A stretch of DNA of 64,000 nucleotides from Psychrobacillus psychrodurans (GCF_027563345.1 NZ_JAMKBK010000014.1), one strand, 5' to 3'. Positions 34,813 through 44,128 are shown, counted from the stretch's first letter. Notes: generated by a model not told the origin, from the sequence alone. Translations and numbers: made by a program.

Positions 34813-35529
34813 CTAAGCTCTCTTCATACCTATTTTGTGAAAAAGAGACATGATGACCCAAATTGCTGTTGGAAGTGCGATTGCTCCAATTACCATAGAC
34901 GCTATGAGATAGAGTTCACTACCATCAACAAATAACAAAATAATAACAGCAATTATGAAAAGAAGGAAAGGTATAATTTTCAATAGATTAACTAATCCCT
35001 TTTTTTCTTTTACCTTCCATTTGTTATTGTATGTTGCGATAACAGTCCAAGCAGTTGGGATGGCAATTACAGTGAAAATAACAGCTATTACCTGTAGTAA
35101 TGATTTTAAAGTACCCGAACTTATCATTGCTCCAACCCATGCGAGTATCGTTATTAAAACTAACGGAATTGCAAAGCGTTTCATCGAGGTAATTGAATTA
35201 TCATGCTTTTCAATCGATGTGTCTCGGTCACTGTAAATTGGTTGCGTACCAGAATATGATCGAAATAAATGAATATATCCTTCAGAAGCAATATGCGACC
35301 ATCCAGAAGATGAAAAAAAGTCAAAGTATTCCTCTTCTTCATCCTCTTTTAATGAGCGATAATCTACACTGTAGATATAATCTTCGAGTTCCCCTTTTTC
35401 AAGCATATAGCCCATAAACTTAAAATCACTGACATGCCAACCCTTCAAAGAAAATCTACGTAATTTTTCCATGTCCTTATCCTCTGAAAAAGCTAACCCA
35501 CCTGACGTAATATACTTTGTTTGTTTCAT
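34813..35529 (-). CDS. DUF2812-domain membrane protein
   Basis: The 238-residue protein starts with the DUF2812 domain (EKLRRFSLKGWHVSDFKFMGYMLEKG, YIYSVDYRS) followed by two pairs of membrane helices. The gene overlaps the padR-type gene by 4 bp (ATGA), a common arrangement in Bacillales in which the PadR protein controls the membrane protein gene. The function of DUF2812 is unknown. Confidence 0.85.
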   Translation of the reverse strand: MKQTKYITSGGLAFSEDKDMEKLRRFSLKGWHVSDFKFMGYMLEKGELEDYIYSVDYRSLKEDEEEEYFDFFSSSGWSHIASEGYIHLFRSYSGTQPIYSDRDTSIEKHDNSITSMKRFAIPLVLITILAWVGAMISSGTLKSLLQVIAVIFTVIAIPTAWTVIATYNNKWKVKEKKGLVNLLKIIPFLLFIIAVIILLFVDGSELYLIASMVIGAIALPTAIWVIMSLFHKIGMKRA

Positions 35530-35843
35530 TTTTCAACCTCCTTCAATCCAGTCTCCGCTAATTGAATCATCAGTTTTCTTAACTTCACATCTTCTTCTAA
35601 TACTTCTCTACCTTTTTCAGTAAGTAGATATGTTTTACGTCTTGAATCCGACCCATCATGCAAATAAATCCACTCTTGTTTTAATAGCTTTTTTATAATA
35701 GTGTACATCGAAGCAGGCCCTATAGTAATTGCCCCTTTTGTTGTTTCTTCAATTAAATTCATAATTGAGTAACCATGCTTTGGTTTGGTTAGAGCAGCCA
35801 TAATATAAAACATTGAATCAGTTAATTGCTCTGTTTTCTTCAA
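35526..35843 (-). CDS. PadR-family transcriptional regulator
   Basis: The 105-residue winged-helix protein shows PadR features: TKPKHGYSIMNLIEETTKG, GPASMYTIIKKLLKQEW and RRKTYLLTEKGREVLEEDV. It presumably represses its own operon with the DUF2812 gene. Upstream, TATATCNNTAAAGTGATA-like repeats (35866-35960, several ATATATC/GATATAT motifs) may be its operator. Starts at ATG 35843. Confidence 0.88.
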   Translation of the reverse strand: MKKTEQLTDSMFYIMAALTKPKHGYSIMNLIEETTKGAITIGPASMYTIIKKLLKQEWIYLHDGSDSRRKTYLLTEKGREVLEEDVKLRKLMIQLAETGLKEVEK

Positions 35844-35862
35844 TCAATCACCTTCTATATCT

Positions 35863-35955
35863 TTTTTGGATATATCTTAAAGTGATACATCTAAAAATAA
35901 TATATCATTAAGTGATACATATGTCTATTCTTATATCATAAACCGATATATCTAT
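35863..35955. promoter_or_regulatory. Repeated ATATATC/GTGATACAT motifs upstream of padR
   Basis: GATATATC, AAGTGATACAT (twice), ATATATCATT and CGATATATC occur within about 90 bp upstream of the PadR-type gene. PadR proteins typically bind ATAT…ATAT-type palindromes, so this is a likely operator/promoter zone. Confidence 0.45.
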
Positions 35956-35964
35956 TTTTTCTTT

Positions 35965-36176
35965 TTATACCAAAAAGAACCCATCCGCCAATGGGCTCTT
36001 CGTGAGAGTGTAATCAATAAAATGTTCTACTCGCATTGCATTTAACATTACGCCTTTCAGAGATTCACCTTGCTCAACTACTCCACCTGGCATTTCCCAA
36101 CCTCTCAAAAGATCTTAATTCGTAATATTTTCTTTTGGTCATTAAGTAATATAATTGCAGCCGAAACACTCTCGTT
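35965..36176 (-). pseudogene. Nudix hydrolase remnant
   Basis: The minus strand reads NESVSAAIILLNDQKKILRIK, then in a shifted frame RGWEMPGGVVEQGESLKG and then unrelated sequence. This is the start of a Nudix box (GGVVEQGE) without the REUxEE part. The gene has lost its N-terminal start, contains a frameshift near 36110 and is truncated inside the Nudix motif. The 5' break lies at a repeat/terminator element (36177-36222). Confidence 0.6.
35968..36001 (-). terminator. Rho-independent terminator
   Basis: AAGAACCCAT and ATGGGCTCTT pair over 10 bases (one G-U on the minus strand) with a 6-base loop and a T-tract. Confidence 0.75.
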
Positions 36177-36188
36177 GCATTAGTTAAA

Positions 36189-36222
36189 GAAAAAAGTGCC
36201 CTAGACTTGAAGTAGAGCACCC
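36189..36222 (-). terminator. Terminator with repeat core
   Basis: GTGCCCTA/TAGAGCAC arms (G-U on the minus strand) with loop CTTCAAG, then six T and a TTAACTAA repeat-core end. Confidence 0.65.
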
Positions 36223-36431
36223 ATTGTTCAACAATTTACATATTTTAACTTATTCAGCACAATCGCCAAAATACCTTCTTATTCAACTAGCCTTCATCGT
36301 TGTTTAAGTGCAACATTTCACAAGTAATCCCCAAAATCTTCTTGATGTTTTAAAGAGGGACCCAGAAAAAGGACTTTTGCAACTAAAGCTCCCGATAGTT
36401 TAGATGTATAGTTGTACAAACTATCAATAAA

Positions 36432-37259
36432 TCATGTAATGTTATCCATTAAAAATGTTTGTGTCTTCTTTCCATACAATACTTTCTTTGGATTTATAAC
36501 GATTATCAAAACGGCAACTACTAAATAAAATAATGCGTTATACATGATTAAATCGATCAAGTTTCCATTTATTATGCCAATAAAAAAATTAAAGAATTGG
36601 TGGATGGTAATGGGAACAATCAAATTTTGATTTAAGTTATAGAATACGGTCATGATGATTGTCGTGGACTGAATTGAAATCATAAAGAACAACATATATT
36701 TGATTAAATCAATGCCCACATACCCTGTAGTAAACCATATGGGTAAATGCCATATGCCCCACCAAAATCCCAAGATTATCGAAGCTTTTAATGGCGAATG
36801 CTTTTTTTGAAGCTCAATTTGAGCGAATCCTCTCCACCCTATTTCTTCTCCTAGTGGACCTGACAGAAGATTTTTAAAAAAGAAATAAACCAGCATTCCC
36901 CATGAAGTTTTAGTGAAAATAGAGTCTGCTTCACTATTATTAGATACGATAAACAAAATCACTAAAAATATGAAAGCTTGAATCATACTTACCGTAAGAA
37001 TCACAGAAAATTTAATTTTATTCTTGAACCTATCTTTTGCAAATTGAATAAAACTCTGCCCAGGATAGATCCTTTTAAATAACACTCCAAAAGCAAAGGT
37101 TGAGGACCAAGCTGATATACAGAGCATAACATCAAAGACCCATGCAGGAAATTCTAACATTCTGGTGACTCCTACAAGAATAAAAAGCGGTAAAAAAATG
37201 ATATTGGTTAGCAAAATAAAACTAGTGACTGGATTTTTTTGTTTCTTTTCACCATTCAT
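36432..37259 (-). CDS. CPBP-family intramembrane glutamic protease-like protein
   Basis: ATG 37259 follows GAGGGG. The roughly 275-residue protein has about seven membrane helices and the CPBP (Abi) motifs: EEIGWRGFAQ (motif 1), FWWGIWHLPIW (motif 2 with His) and TIHQFFNF (motif 3). These proteases act within the membrane on unknown substrates and sometimes give bacteriocin self-immunity. The MerR-type regulator gene upstream may control it. Confidence 0.85.
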   Translation of the reverse strand: MNGEKKQKNPVTSFILLTNIIFLPLFILVGVTRMLEFPAWVFDVMLCISAWSSTFAFGVLFKRIYPGQSFIQFAKDRFKNKIKFSVILTVSMIQAFIFLVILFIVSNNSEADSIFTKTSWGMLVYFFFKNLLSGPLGEEIGWRGFAQIELQKKHSPLKASIILGFWWGIWHLPIWFTTGYVGIDLIKYMLFFMISIQSTTIIMTVFYNLNQNLIVPITIHQFFNFFIGIINGNLIDLIMYNALFYLVVAVLIIVINPKKVLYGKKTQTFLMDNIT

Positions 37260-37368
37260 GTATAATCCCCTCTTCAAGCTAAGTATTTCGTAAATTTATT
37301 ATCGCTTCTACTTACGAATACCTTCAGCTTAAACCTAGGGGTTACTCACAGGTCAATACATATCTGCA

Positions 37369-38163
37369 TTATTTTATAGGTACATACATTTCTAAAAATA
37401 CACGTTCAAGTCCTTCTTCATAAGTAGTAAGTAATAGATTGATATAAACTAGCCCCAAAAGTTCATATCCTTTTTCTATAGCTACTCTTCTTAAACTCGC
37501 TTCCACATTATGGTCAATATTTTTTCCACCAGTCGACCACCTTCCATCTTCAATAATGGTATACATACATTTTGGATGAGATAAAATCTCACCTTCATTT
37601 TCTTCATGAGTGTCATTTACTTTTCTTACAATGATAAACTTATCTTCAAGAATACCTTCGTCATTGAATCTTATGACTCTTCTTAAAGACGTTAGAGTAA
37701 TGGCATCTTTCAAGCTGTCCGTATTCTCTTTAAGAGTTTCATATTCATCAAACGCAGTGAAATGCTCTATTTCTCCTTTTATTTCTAAAGGCTTCATTTC
37801 TTTTACTGTGTATTCTCCTAAGAATTGTTTTATTTTTTCGCAATCTTCTTTTACGATCTGAATCTTTTTTAAAAGAAGCTTCTTATATTCTATTTCTTCT
37901 AAAACCTTTTGTTCTTTCTCTTCTAATAAAGATTTTATTCCCTCTATACTCTTGCTTTTTCTTAATTCCTTAATTTTTTTTATTTCAATATCCATTTCTC
38001 TATAGAAATTTACTGTGGTTATATCATATATATCGAAACGATTATATTTTCTATACCCATTCTCCTTGTTTTGTTTAGGTTTAACTAATCCCTTTTCTTC
38101 ATAAAATTTTAAGGTATCTCTAGATACACCTAAAAATTTAGCAACATGTCCAATTGTATACAT
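37369..38163 (-). CDS. MerR-family regulator with C-terminal effector-binding domain
   Basis: ATG 38163 follows AAAGGAG. The 264-residue protein has a MerR DNA-binding domain (MYTIGHVAKFLGVSRDTLKFY, GYRKYNRFDIYDITTVNFY), a coiled-coil dimerisation helix and a GyrI-like multidrug-binding region (IIEDGRWSTGG … VFLEMYVPIK). It resembles BmrR/BltR, which sense amphipathic drugs and activate pumps. The next gene is the CPBP membrane protein, 110 bp downstream. Confidence 0.85.
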   Translation of the reverse strand: MYTIGHVAKFLGVSRDTLKFYEEKGLVKPKQNKENGYRKYNRFDIYDITTVNFYREMDIEIKKIKELRKSKSIEGIKSLLEEKEQKVLEEIEYKKLLLKKIQIVKEDCEKIKQFLGEYTVKEMKPLEIKGEIEHFTAFDEYETLKENTDSLKDAITLTSLRRVIRFNDEGILEDKFIIVRKVNDTHEENEGEILSHPKCMYTIIEDGRWSTGGKNIDHNVEASLRRVAIEKGYELLGLVYINLLLTTYEEGLERVFLEMYVPIK

Positions 38164-38399
38164 TTTACTCTCCTTTATCATAGTTACATATTTTTCATGT
38201 TATTTCATACTATATATACTTCTTAAAATATTTTATTATAATAACAAAGCTATGTATCAAAAAGTAAATAACTAACATTCAGCTACAACCTCAAAGTGAA
38301 AAGAATTTCTATCTCATTTGAAAGTTTTTTCAGACAACAACGAGAAACGTTTTAGCACCCTTTTGCACCTAAAAACTGGAATGAACGCAATCTCCCCTT

Positions 38400-38588
38400 T
38401 TATTTTTTATTTCCTCTCTTTTTAAAATCAAAAGTTGGTATGAACTGTATATTGTCACTACTTTTTTGTTCACCATTTAATTTAGCTCTTACAGCAAGTC
38501 CAAGATTTTCATCTTGTAATTGTCTGTTTACACATAACTTTTCTCCTGTAAACCAGTTCACCACTTGAATATGGTGACCATCGTACAT
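38400..38588 (-). CDS. Small hypothetical protein, possibly 3'-truncated
   Basis: The 62-residue protein begins MYDGHHIQVVNWFTGEKLCV and ends in a basic tail (FDFKKRGNKK) unlike a folded C-terminus. Ribosome binding site is weak. The first 45 residues look like a real soluble beta domain; the tail may be read in the wrong frame after a deletion. Family not certain. Confidence 0.45.
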   Translation of the reverse strand: MYDGHHIQVVNWFTGEKLCVNRQLQDENLGLAVRAKLNGEQKSSDNIQFIPTFDFKKRGNKK

Positions 38589-38645
38589 AACTTAAACGTT
38601 TTTTTCTTATTAATATTAATCTACTTAAAGTATATTCGAGCGCTG

Positions 38646-39116
38646 TTATAATTTGATCATCGTCATAAATTCTGAATAATCCGTGTTAAATTCGTCTTTC
38701 TTAACAAAACCAAGCTTTTCATATAAATGAATAGCTCTTTGATTGAACTTTGCCACAGTTAATCGAATTGGACTACCTATATAGTTTTTTTCAATGTAAC
38801 GAAGAATAAAAGAACAAAATTCAAAACCGTTACCTTTCCCTACCATTTTAGGGTTCATTCCTAGTCCCATATCTATTGAGTCGTCTGAATAAACACCAAT
38901 TTTTTTCCCGACTGGAACTTGTGCATTCTCTCCAGTACAAAAAAATCCATATAATTCTTTCTTATCATTTACAAGTGCATAATATGAACCATCGAGTCTT
39001 TCCTTTATTTCTTGATCTGTTAATTCATTATTATAGAAATCATATGGTTTTTCATACTCCCAGCTAAGTATATCTTTTGCTATTTCTTCATTCATATTTT
39101 CTATAAATAACTTCAT
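38646..39116 (-). CDS. GNAT-family acetyltransferase
   Basis: The 156-residue protein carries a GNAT core: MGLGMNPKMVGKGNGFEFCSFILRYIEKN as acetyl-CoA-binding segment and FNQRAIHLYEKLGFVKKDEF as the C-terminal motif. The central SYYALVNDKKELYGFFCTG strand pair fits the fold. Substrate unknown. Confidence 0.85.
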   Translation of the reverse strand: MKLFIENMNEEIAKDILSWEYEKPYDFYNNELTDQEIKERLDGSYYALVNDKKELYGFFCTGENAQVPVGKKIGVYSDDSIDMGLGMNPKMVGKGNGFEFCSFILRYIEKNYIGSPIRLTVAKFNQRAIHLYEKLGFVKKDEFNTDYSEFMTMIKL

Positions 39117-39175
39117 ATTCTACATCCTTTCTCATGTAGCAATTCGATAATTTTAGAGGGAAATTCTTCTTCAAC

Positions 39176-39232
39176 TAAACTGCTTAGTTCAAAGAAAAAT
39201 GCTTATCTCCTACTTGAAATAAGCGCGCCTTA
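39176..39232 (-). terminator. Terminator with dispersed repeat core
   Basis: GCTTAT/ATAAGC arms around TTCAAGTAGGAG followed by T-rich sequence, then AACTAAGCAGTTTAG, the repeat core on the minus strand. It ends the DinB-type gene at 39262. Confidence 0.6.
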
Positions 39233-39261
39233 GTTCAAGAAATCACTTGTATACATTCTAT

Positions 39262-39756
39262 TTATTCATCTTCTCCAACATTTATTTTCCAGCTTTTTTG
39301 CAACTTTCGGATATAAATAATCTGACCTATGTGATACGCATTATGAGTTGACACATTTCCGAGAACTTCCCACCATTTTACATGTTCAGAAAAGCCATTC
39401 ACTTCACTCTCAACTTTTTCTTCAGACAATAACTCTTGCCAAAGTATAAGCACCTCTAATAGTTGTTTTTCTAAGTCAGCAAATGAATGATTTTCAGGAA
39501 TAATAAAGCTGTTATTATTATTTCCAATGGAAGGAACGGCATCAACGTGAGATTTTTTGTACCTTGTTTGCCATGTTTGATTCCAATATAGTAGATGCTG
39601 TACGATTTCAGCAATACTATTACTTTCCTCGTTTGGTTTCCAAAATGCTTGATCCTCAGTCAGTCCTCTTATTGAATCTGAAAATGGTAGGTACCAACTA
39701 GGGTCATTTGCATTTGCCAACAATTGATCCGATATAACATCTTTTGCATGGACCAT
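39262..39756 (-). CDS. DinB-superfamily protein
   Basis: ATG 39756 follows AGGAGTG. The 164-residue protein has DinB metal-site features: SIAEIVQHLLYWNQTW with His and NVSTHNAYHIGQIIYIRKL with the HxxxH pair. It is one of four DinB-type proteins in the window and belongs to the group of uncharacterised metal-dependent thiol transferase-like proteins. Confidence 0.78.
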   Translation of the reverse strand: MVHAKDVISDQLLANANDPSWYLPFSDSIRGLTEDQAFWKPNEESNSIAEIVQHLLYWNQTWQTRYKKSHVDAVPSIGNNNNSFIIPENHSFADLEKQLLEVLILWQELLSEEKVESEVNGFSEHVKWWEVLGNVSTHNAYHIGQIIYIRKLQKSWKINVGEDE

Positions 39757-40190
39757 AACTAACACTCCTCATATAAATATAATAGTGTTTCAAAACCTCT
39801 AAACAATGTCATCTTATTATATTTCTACCTATAATATTGATTCTCCTGCTCTTATTGAGCAAACCTACTGCGATAATGTTCAATAAGAAAAAGCAACCCT
39901 TTCAGACAGCCATATACTTAACTAAGCATATGTTAGTTGAATAAGAACCTAATTACCAATCTGGTCCATCATCACTTTCAGCCACTTTAATTTAATTGCA
40001 CTAGAATCTAGATTGTTTTTTAACTGTTTGTGACCTTAATATAATAATCCAACGCATTAATTTAACTCATATATCCCCTCCTCTTTAGTCCGGTCAAACT
40101 GTGACATAATCTTTTAACCAAAATCACTCTCTTTTTTTCGAACGTGCATTCGTGTATAATTAAAACATACCAACTAAAGGAGAATATGTT
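39757..40190. other. Divergent intergenic region with repeat copy
   Basis: 39861-39895 (AAACCTACTGCGATAATGTTCAATAAGAAAAA) is a dispersed repeat copy followed by a weak GCAACC hairpin. The rest is AT-rich and should hold promoters for both flanking DinB-type genes; no gene was seen. Confidence 0.5.
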
Positions 40191-40661
40191 ATGAACTCAA
40201 TTGATTTAATTCTTTTAAATTTAAACGAAGTACGAAGAAGAAGTACAAAGGTTTGGACATCTATTCCTCAAGAAAAACTACATTGGAAACCTGATAAAGA
40301 AGCAATGACTTGTATAGAGATGGTTAGGCATGTTTTAGAAAGTGAACATTATTACCATCTAGCTATCCAAAACCAAGGCAGTCTGACAGTCTTTGATTCT
40401 CCTTTCGAAAAACTACCTTTTTCCACTGTAAATGCAGAATTGAAAGTTGCAGAACCATTTAGAAATGAGTTCATAGAAACTATTAAGTCATATTCTGAAG
40501 AAGATTTAACAAATATTAAAGTTGATCGCTCAGAATCAGGCTACATAAGAAGTTTGGGAGACATGTTGCTAAGAGTCGCCTATCATGAATCTGTACACAC
40601 CGGTCAATTGCTGGATTACTTAAGAATGGCTGAGGTTCCAAGAGTACGTGTTTGGGATTAA
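40191..40661 (+). CDS. DinB-superfamily protein
   Basis: The 156-residue protein has MTCIEMVRHVLESEHYY and MLLRVAYHESVHTGQLLDYLRM, giving the three His typical of DinB-like metal sites. It follows AAAGGAGA at good spacing, with a CATTCGTG…TAAAAC promoter-like region upstream. A terminator follows at 40668-40700. It is divergent from another DinB-type gene, and the two are only distantly similar. Confidence 0.8.
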   Translation: MNSIDLILLNLNEVRRRSTKVWTSIPQEKLHWKPDKEAMTCIEMVRHVLESEHYYHLAIQNQGSLTVFDSPFEKLPFSTVNAELKVAEPFRNEFIETIKSYSEEDLTNIKVDRSESGYIRSLGDMLLRVAYHESVHTGQLLDYLRMAEVPRVRVWD

Positions 40662-40671
40662 TTATCTTACA

Positions 40672-40700
40672 GGTGTAATCACTTAAGTGATACGCCTTTT
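40672..40700 (+). terminator. Rho-independent terminator
   Basis: GGTGT…ATCAC pairs with GTGAT…CGCC around a TTAA loop and is followed by TTTTCT. Confidence 0.6.
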
Positions 40701-40774
40701 CTATTTAAGAAGTATGGGGTTCTTTTAGAATATGATATGGTAATTGTATAATTTTGTGGAGGAGTGAAGGAGAA

Positions 40775-41539
40775 ATGGGATTCATTCAAATAACAAAAAA
40801 AAATATTGAAAATGAACACATCTGTTGTGCTTTAGGTGCAAAACAATATGAGAAAGCAGTAAACGAGAAGAAGAAATGGTTAACAGAACGAATGGATGAA
40901 GGCTTGGTTTTTTACCGTTTAAATGAACGTGCAAAAGTATTTATTGAATATTTACCTGCTGAGATGGCATGGATTCCTATTCAAGCAACTAATTATATGT
41001 ATATCAATTGTTTATGGGTTTCTGGAAAATATAAAAACAATGGACTTGGAAAACAATTACTGGATAAGTGTAAAGAAGACGCTATGGCTCGAGGGATGGA
41101 TGGAATTGTACATATAGTGGGAAAGAAAAAGAAGCCTTACTTGAGTGAAAAAATTTTTTTTGAATATATGGGATTTAAGTTAGTAGATCAAATAGATCCT
41201 TATTTTGATCTGGTTTCATTATCATGGAATGACCAAGCTGTTAGGCCTTCTTTTAAGCGGGATAGAAAATTATCAGTTCCACAACAAGGAGTAGCGATTT
41301 ATTATACTGCTCAATGTCCCTTTGCTGTAGGTATTTTGGAAGATCTAAAAAAGGTTGCAGAAAACCATGGAGTTACATTTACCACTCATCAATTAACCAC
41401 CAAAGAAGAAGCACAAAATGCTCCTACCATTTGGACAACTTTTGGTCTGTTTTATGATGGGAAATTTATTACACACGAAATGATGAGCGCAAACAAATTT
41501 GAAAAACTAATAACAAAGCTGTTAGATAAACAATTGTAA
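40775..41539 (+). CDS. YoaP-like GNAT acetyltransferase with C-terminal YoaP domain
   Basis: ATG 40775 follows AAGGAG. The 254-residue protein has an N-terminal GNAT domain (YINCLWVSGKYKNNGLGKQLLDKCKEDA) and a C-terminal thioredoxin-like YoaP region (VAIYYTAQCPFAVGILEDLKKVAENHG, then WTTFGLFYDGKFITHEMM). The single Cys in AQCPF replaces a CxxC. The same fusion occurs in B. subtilis YoaP, function unknown. Confidence 0.82.
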   Translation: MGFIQITKKNIENEHICCALGAKQYEKAVNEKKKWLTERMDEGLVFYRLNERAKVFIEYLPAEMAWIPIQATNYMYINCLWVSGKYKNNGLGKQLLDKCKEDAMARGMDGIVHIVGKKKKPYLSEKIFFEYMGFKLVDQIDPYFDLVSLSWNDQAVRPSFKRDRKLSVPQQGVAIYYTAQCPFAVGILEDLKKVAENHGVTFTTHQLTTKEEAQNAPTIWTTFGLFYDGKFITHEMMSANKFEKLITKLLDKQL

Positions 41540-41684
41540 TTGGGATAATAACAGTTGCTATCGAGCATTGTCTAGGTTAGGTGGTACATAATGTCAGCAA
41601 TGATTAGAGTTCCTTTTTCTATCCACTTGGGGTTTGGTTCGACAATGTCTATTGTCTCTTTACCCCAAACGTACCATTCACTTT

Positions 41685-42005
41685 TTAACTTTTGGGTTTT
41701 AAATAACTTACTGATTTTATAATTAATCCACTAACGAAGAAAACTAGAGCATTGGCCAAAAGAAACAATGCGATAAATGCAGCTGCGAATGCCGAACCTT
41801 AGTGTGTTCCAGAAGAATCAACAACTCTGGAAATTTTTAAAAATATTGCCCCTATCGAAAATCCCAAAACTGGAACAAGTATAGCCATAATGATTCCAGA
41901 AATCCATAAAGGCATTTTATTAATCATGTGTAAGTGAATTACTGTTCCATCAAAAAATAATATCAATAACAAAAGAATAAACCAAACTAAAACATCTCCA
42001 CTCAA
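41685..42005 (-). pseudogene. Three-helix membrane protein gene with premature TAA
   Basis: The frame starts at TTG 42005 with a weak ribosome binding site. It encodes two membrane helices and stops at TAA 41799 after DSSGTH. The same frame then continues as GSAFAAAFIALFLLANALVF and SGLIIKSVSYLKPKS to TAA 41685. The join is smooth, so the ancestral protein had about 106 residues and three helices. A single substitution created the stop. Family: small uncharacterised Bacillus membrane proteins. Confidence 0.7.
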
Positions 42006-42482
42006 TTATCGCATCACTATTCATAATTTTTAAATTCCTAATTTATAATACAATCCTCGATTACTTTAAATTTCAACTTACCATTTCTTTATTTAAAACG
42101 TTCAAACCGAGTATAAGTTCCATGATTAATTGAATATTCCATTATAAGTTTGATAAATCCATTACTATTATATGACTAAACTGCTATTTAAAAAGAAAAT
42201 ATGACCACAAAACAAAATTAGTAAACGCTTTAGTTGAAAACGAATACAAAAAGTTCCCCTAGTATCTGATATTGTGATATTTAATTTGCAGCCTAAATTT
42301 CTCATCAAATGAGTTTGCAGAGACAAACTTTCCTTTTGGTTCAAATAACTCTTCTTCAAATTCGATGTTTTATCATCAAACCTTTAATAGTCTTATAATT
42401 CAAAATATTCCGTGCTATAATAGTAATATAAAACAAACAAATACCTCTGGCTATACAAAATGGTTGCTTACATAACAGTGGC
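42006..42482. other. Intergenic, nothing recognised
   Basis: AT-rich; no gene supported. A GGTTGCTTACATAACAGTGGCTC stretch before T8 at 42462-42490 resembles the terminators at 331 and 2265 but with poor pairing. Confidence 0.35.
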
Positions 42483-42491
42483 TCTTTTTTT

Positions 42492-42650
42492 CTTAGATAT
42501 AGATATATCCATCATCTTACTCATTTCCACGAGCAAGCAACAGAATTAGCAAATTTACCGTTTTTTTACACTTTAAATAATGGACGTGAGAGTGGTGTGT
42601 TCTCAAAAGAAATAAATCTACCCACGCTTAAAAATATTTGGGGAAATTGA
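42492..42650 (+). pseudogene. C-terminal gene fragment
   Basis: A plus-strand open frame without a start reads HHLTHFHEQATELANLPFF then NNGRESGVFSKEINLPTLKN and ends at TGA 42650. Composition is coding-like. It is the probable 3' end of a deleted gene; family not recognised. Confidence 0.4.
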
Positions 42651-42742
42651 TGAAGTTCTTCTTCATGCTACTGCAGCTAGCATTTCCTTATTCGGAAATC
42701 TAAAAAGAAATGTATACTACTTTTAACAAGGGGTGTTTTAAA

Positions 42743-43624
42743 ATGATTACATTTAAAACAATGGAGCATTTAACTTTCAAGGAAGCACACGAACTTTTTA
42801 TAAATGGGTTTGAAGGATATTTTACTCCGATGAAGATGCCATTGGATGCATTTATAGCTCGGTTTGGAAATGATAATCTATCAGCAGGAATATCTATTGT
42901 TATGTTTGATGAGGATAGACCAGTAGGATTTGTATTACAAGGCATTCGAGAAGTGAATGGTGAGAAAATTGCTTGGAATGGTGGTACTGGAATTATTCCA
43001 GAATACAGAGGAAAAAAACTAGGGACAATCCTAATTGAAAAGGCTCTTGAATTGTTAAGTCAGCAAAAAGTAAATATTGCTACATTAGAGGCTCTGTCAA
43101 TTAATCAACCGGCTATTAAACTATATGAGAAAGTTGGGTATAAAATAATTGATACGCTACATTTTTGGGAGGCAGAAGGTGTATTAAACTATGATGAAAA
43201 AATTGCTAGCGAATTTGAATTGAAAAGAATACCTGCACTGCAAGCAGTAAATTCAATTATTTTCCCAGCTTTAGTACCATGGCAAGTAGATCCTTCTATT
43301 ACACCAAAAGCTGGTGGAGAGGCAATTATCGCAATGAAGGATAGTGAAGTACTTGCAGCATGCTTAGTAAGAACAAAACAAAAATTTGGTAGCGAAGCTG
43401 AAGGTGTCACATTATTTCAAGCTTCTACTAACAAAGAACATCCAGATGGAATACGCGCTCTTCAAGCCGCACTTCAGGAAGGGCTTCATTTTAATCGTTC
43501 CATTAAAAGAAATACTTATAATTTGGAAGACAAAATGCAAAATTTCCTTCCGTTTTTAAAAAATAATGGATTTAAAAATACTGATATTTCACAAGTATTT
43601 ATGACAAAACAACTTATGGAATAA
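42743..43624 (+). CDS. GNAT-family acetyltransferase, two-domain
   Basis: ATG 42743 follows AAGGGGTG. The 293-residue protein has a complete N-terminal GNAT domain (NGGTGIIPEYRGKKLGTILIEKAL, NQPAIKLYEKVGYKIID) and a second, more diverged GNAT-like half (AACLVRTKQKFGSEAEGVTL…FLKNNGFKNTDISQVF). Two-domain GNATs often acetylate antibiotics or peptides; substrate unknown. Plus-strand single gene. Confidence 0.85.
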   Translation: MITFKTMEHLTFKEAHELFINGFEGYFTPMKMPLDAFIARFGNDNLSAGISIVMFDEDRPVGFVLQGIREVNGEKIAWNGGTGIIPEYRGKKLGTILIEKALELLSQQKVNIATLEALSINQPAIKLYEKVGYKIIDTLHFWEAEGVLNYDEKIASEFELKRIPALQAVNSIIFPALVPWQVDPSITPKAGGEAIIAMKDSEVLAACLVRTKQKFGSEAEGVTLFQASTNKEHPDGIRALQAALQEGLHFNRSIKRNTYNLEDKMQNFLPFLKNNGFKNTDISQVFMTKQLME

Positions 43625-43703
43625 CTAAAAACACAGCTAGCACAATGAATTGGCAGTCTAATTAAATATCATCTATCCAATTCTTCAAAAATATTTGGTA
43701 CAT

Positions 43704-44128
43704 TTACTCTAGTTCACTATAAGCATATGCATACAAATCAATATCAAAAACTGCTTCAATTTCAGTAGCTAATTTACTAGCCCTCGTGTTAATGGCAAGA
43801 CCAGGAGAACGCCCGTTATGTATTTGAATTTCAATGTAGAATTTTGCTGCTAAATTATAATCTTTTTTCAAAAGTAAAATATCATTGACTTTTGATTCCA
43901 ATTTATAAATAACAGGCATTAATACTTCATCCACATCAAGTGTTTCTTTATATCCTAAACCATATTGCCAAGTGGTAGAAAAATAATGTCTAGCTGAATT
44001 TAAAAGTAATGGTTCCCCAACCTTTGTTGTCCTAGACAGCTGTATTTTCATTCTTTTAGTTAACTCATCTAATGGAAAATCATCAGCATTACTTAGACTA
44101 AGTATGCTTGCACTTTTGTTTTTTCCAA
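43704..44128 (-). pseudogene. DUF4279-family gene with a frameshift near its start
   Basis: TTG 44128 is seven bases after GGGGG and encodes MEKTKVQAYL before the frame hits a stop. One base out of register the protein continues SLSNADDFPLDELTKRMKIQ through VIYKLESKVNDILLL to IHNGRSPGLAINTRASKLA and DIDLYAY, ending at 43704. The restored protein of about 141 residues fits DUF4279, which begins in this way. The shift lies at about 44093-44099 (CTTAGTCTAAG). A start at the internal ATG 44051 would lack the conserved N-terminus. Confidence 0.7.

Noticed and set aside
42168..42359. 63-codon minus-strand frame
   Set aside because: Sits in AT-rich spacer without ribosome binding site or recognisable sequence.
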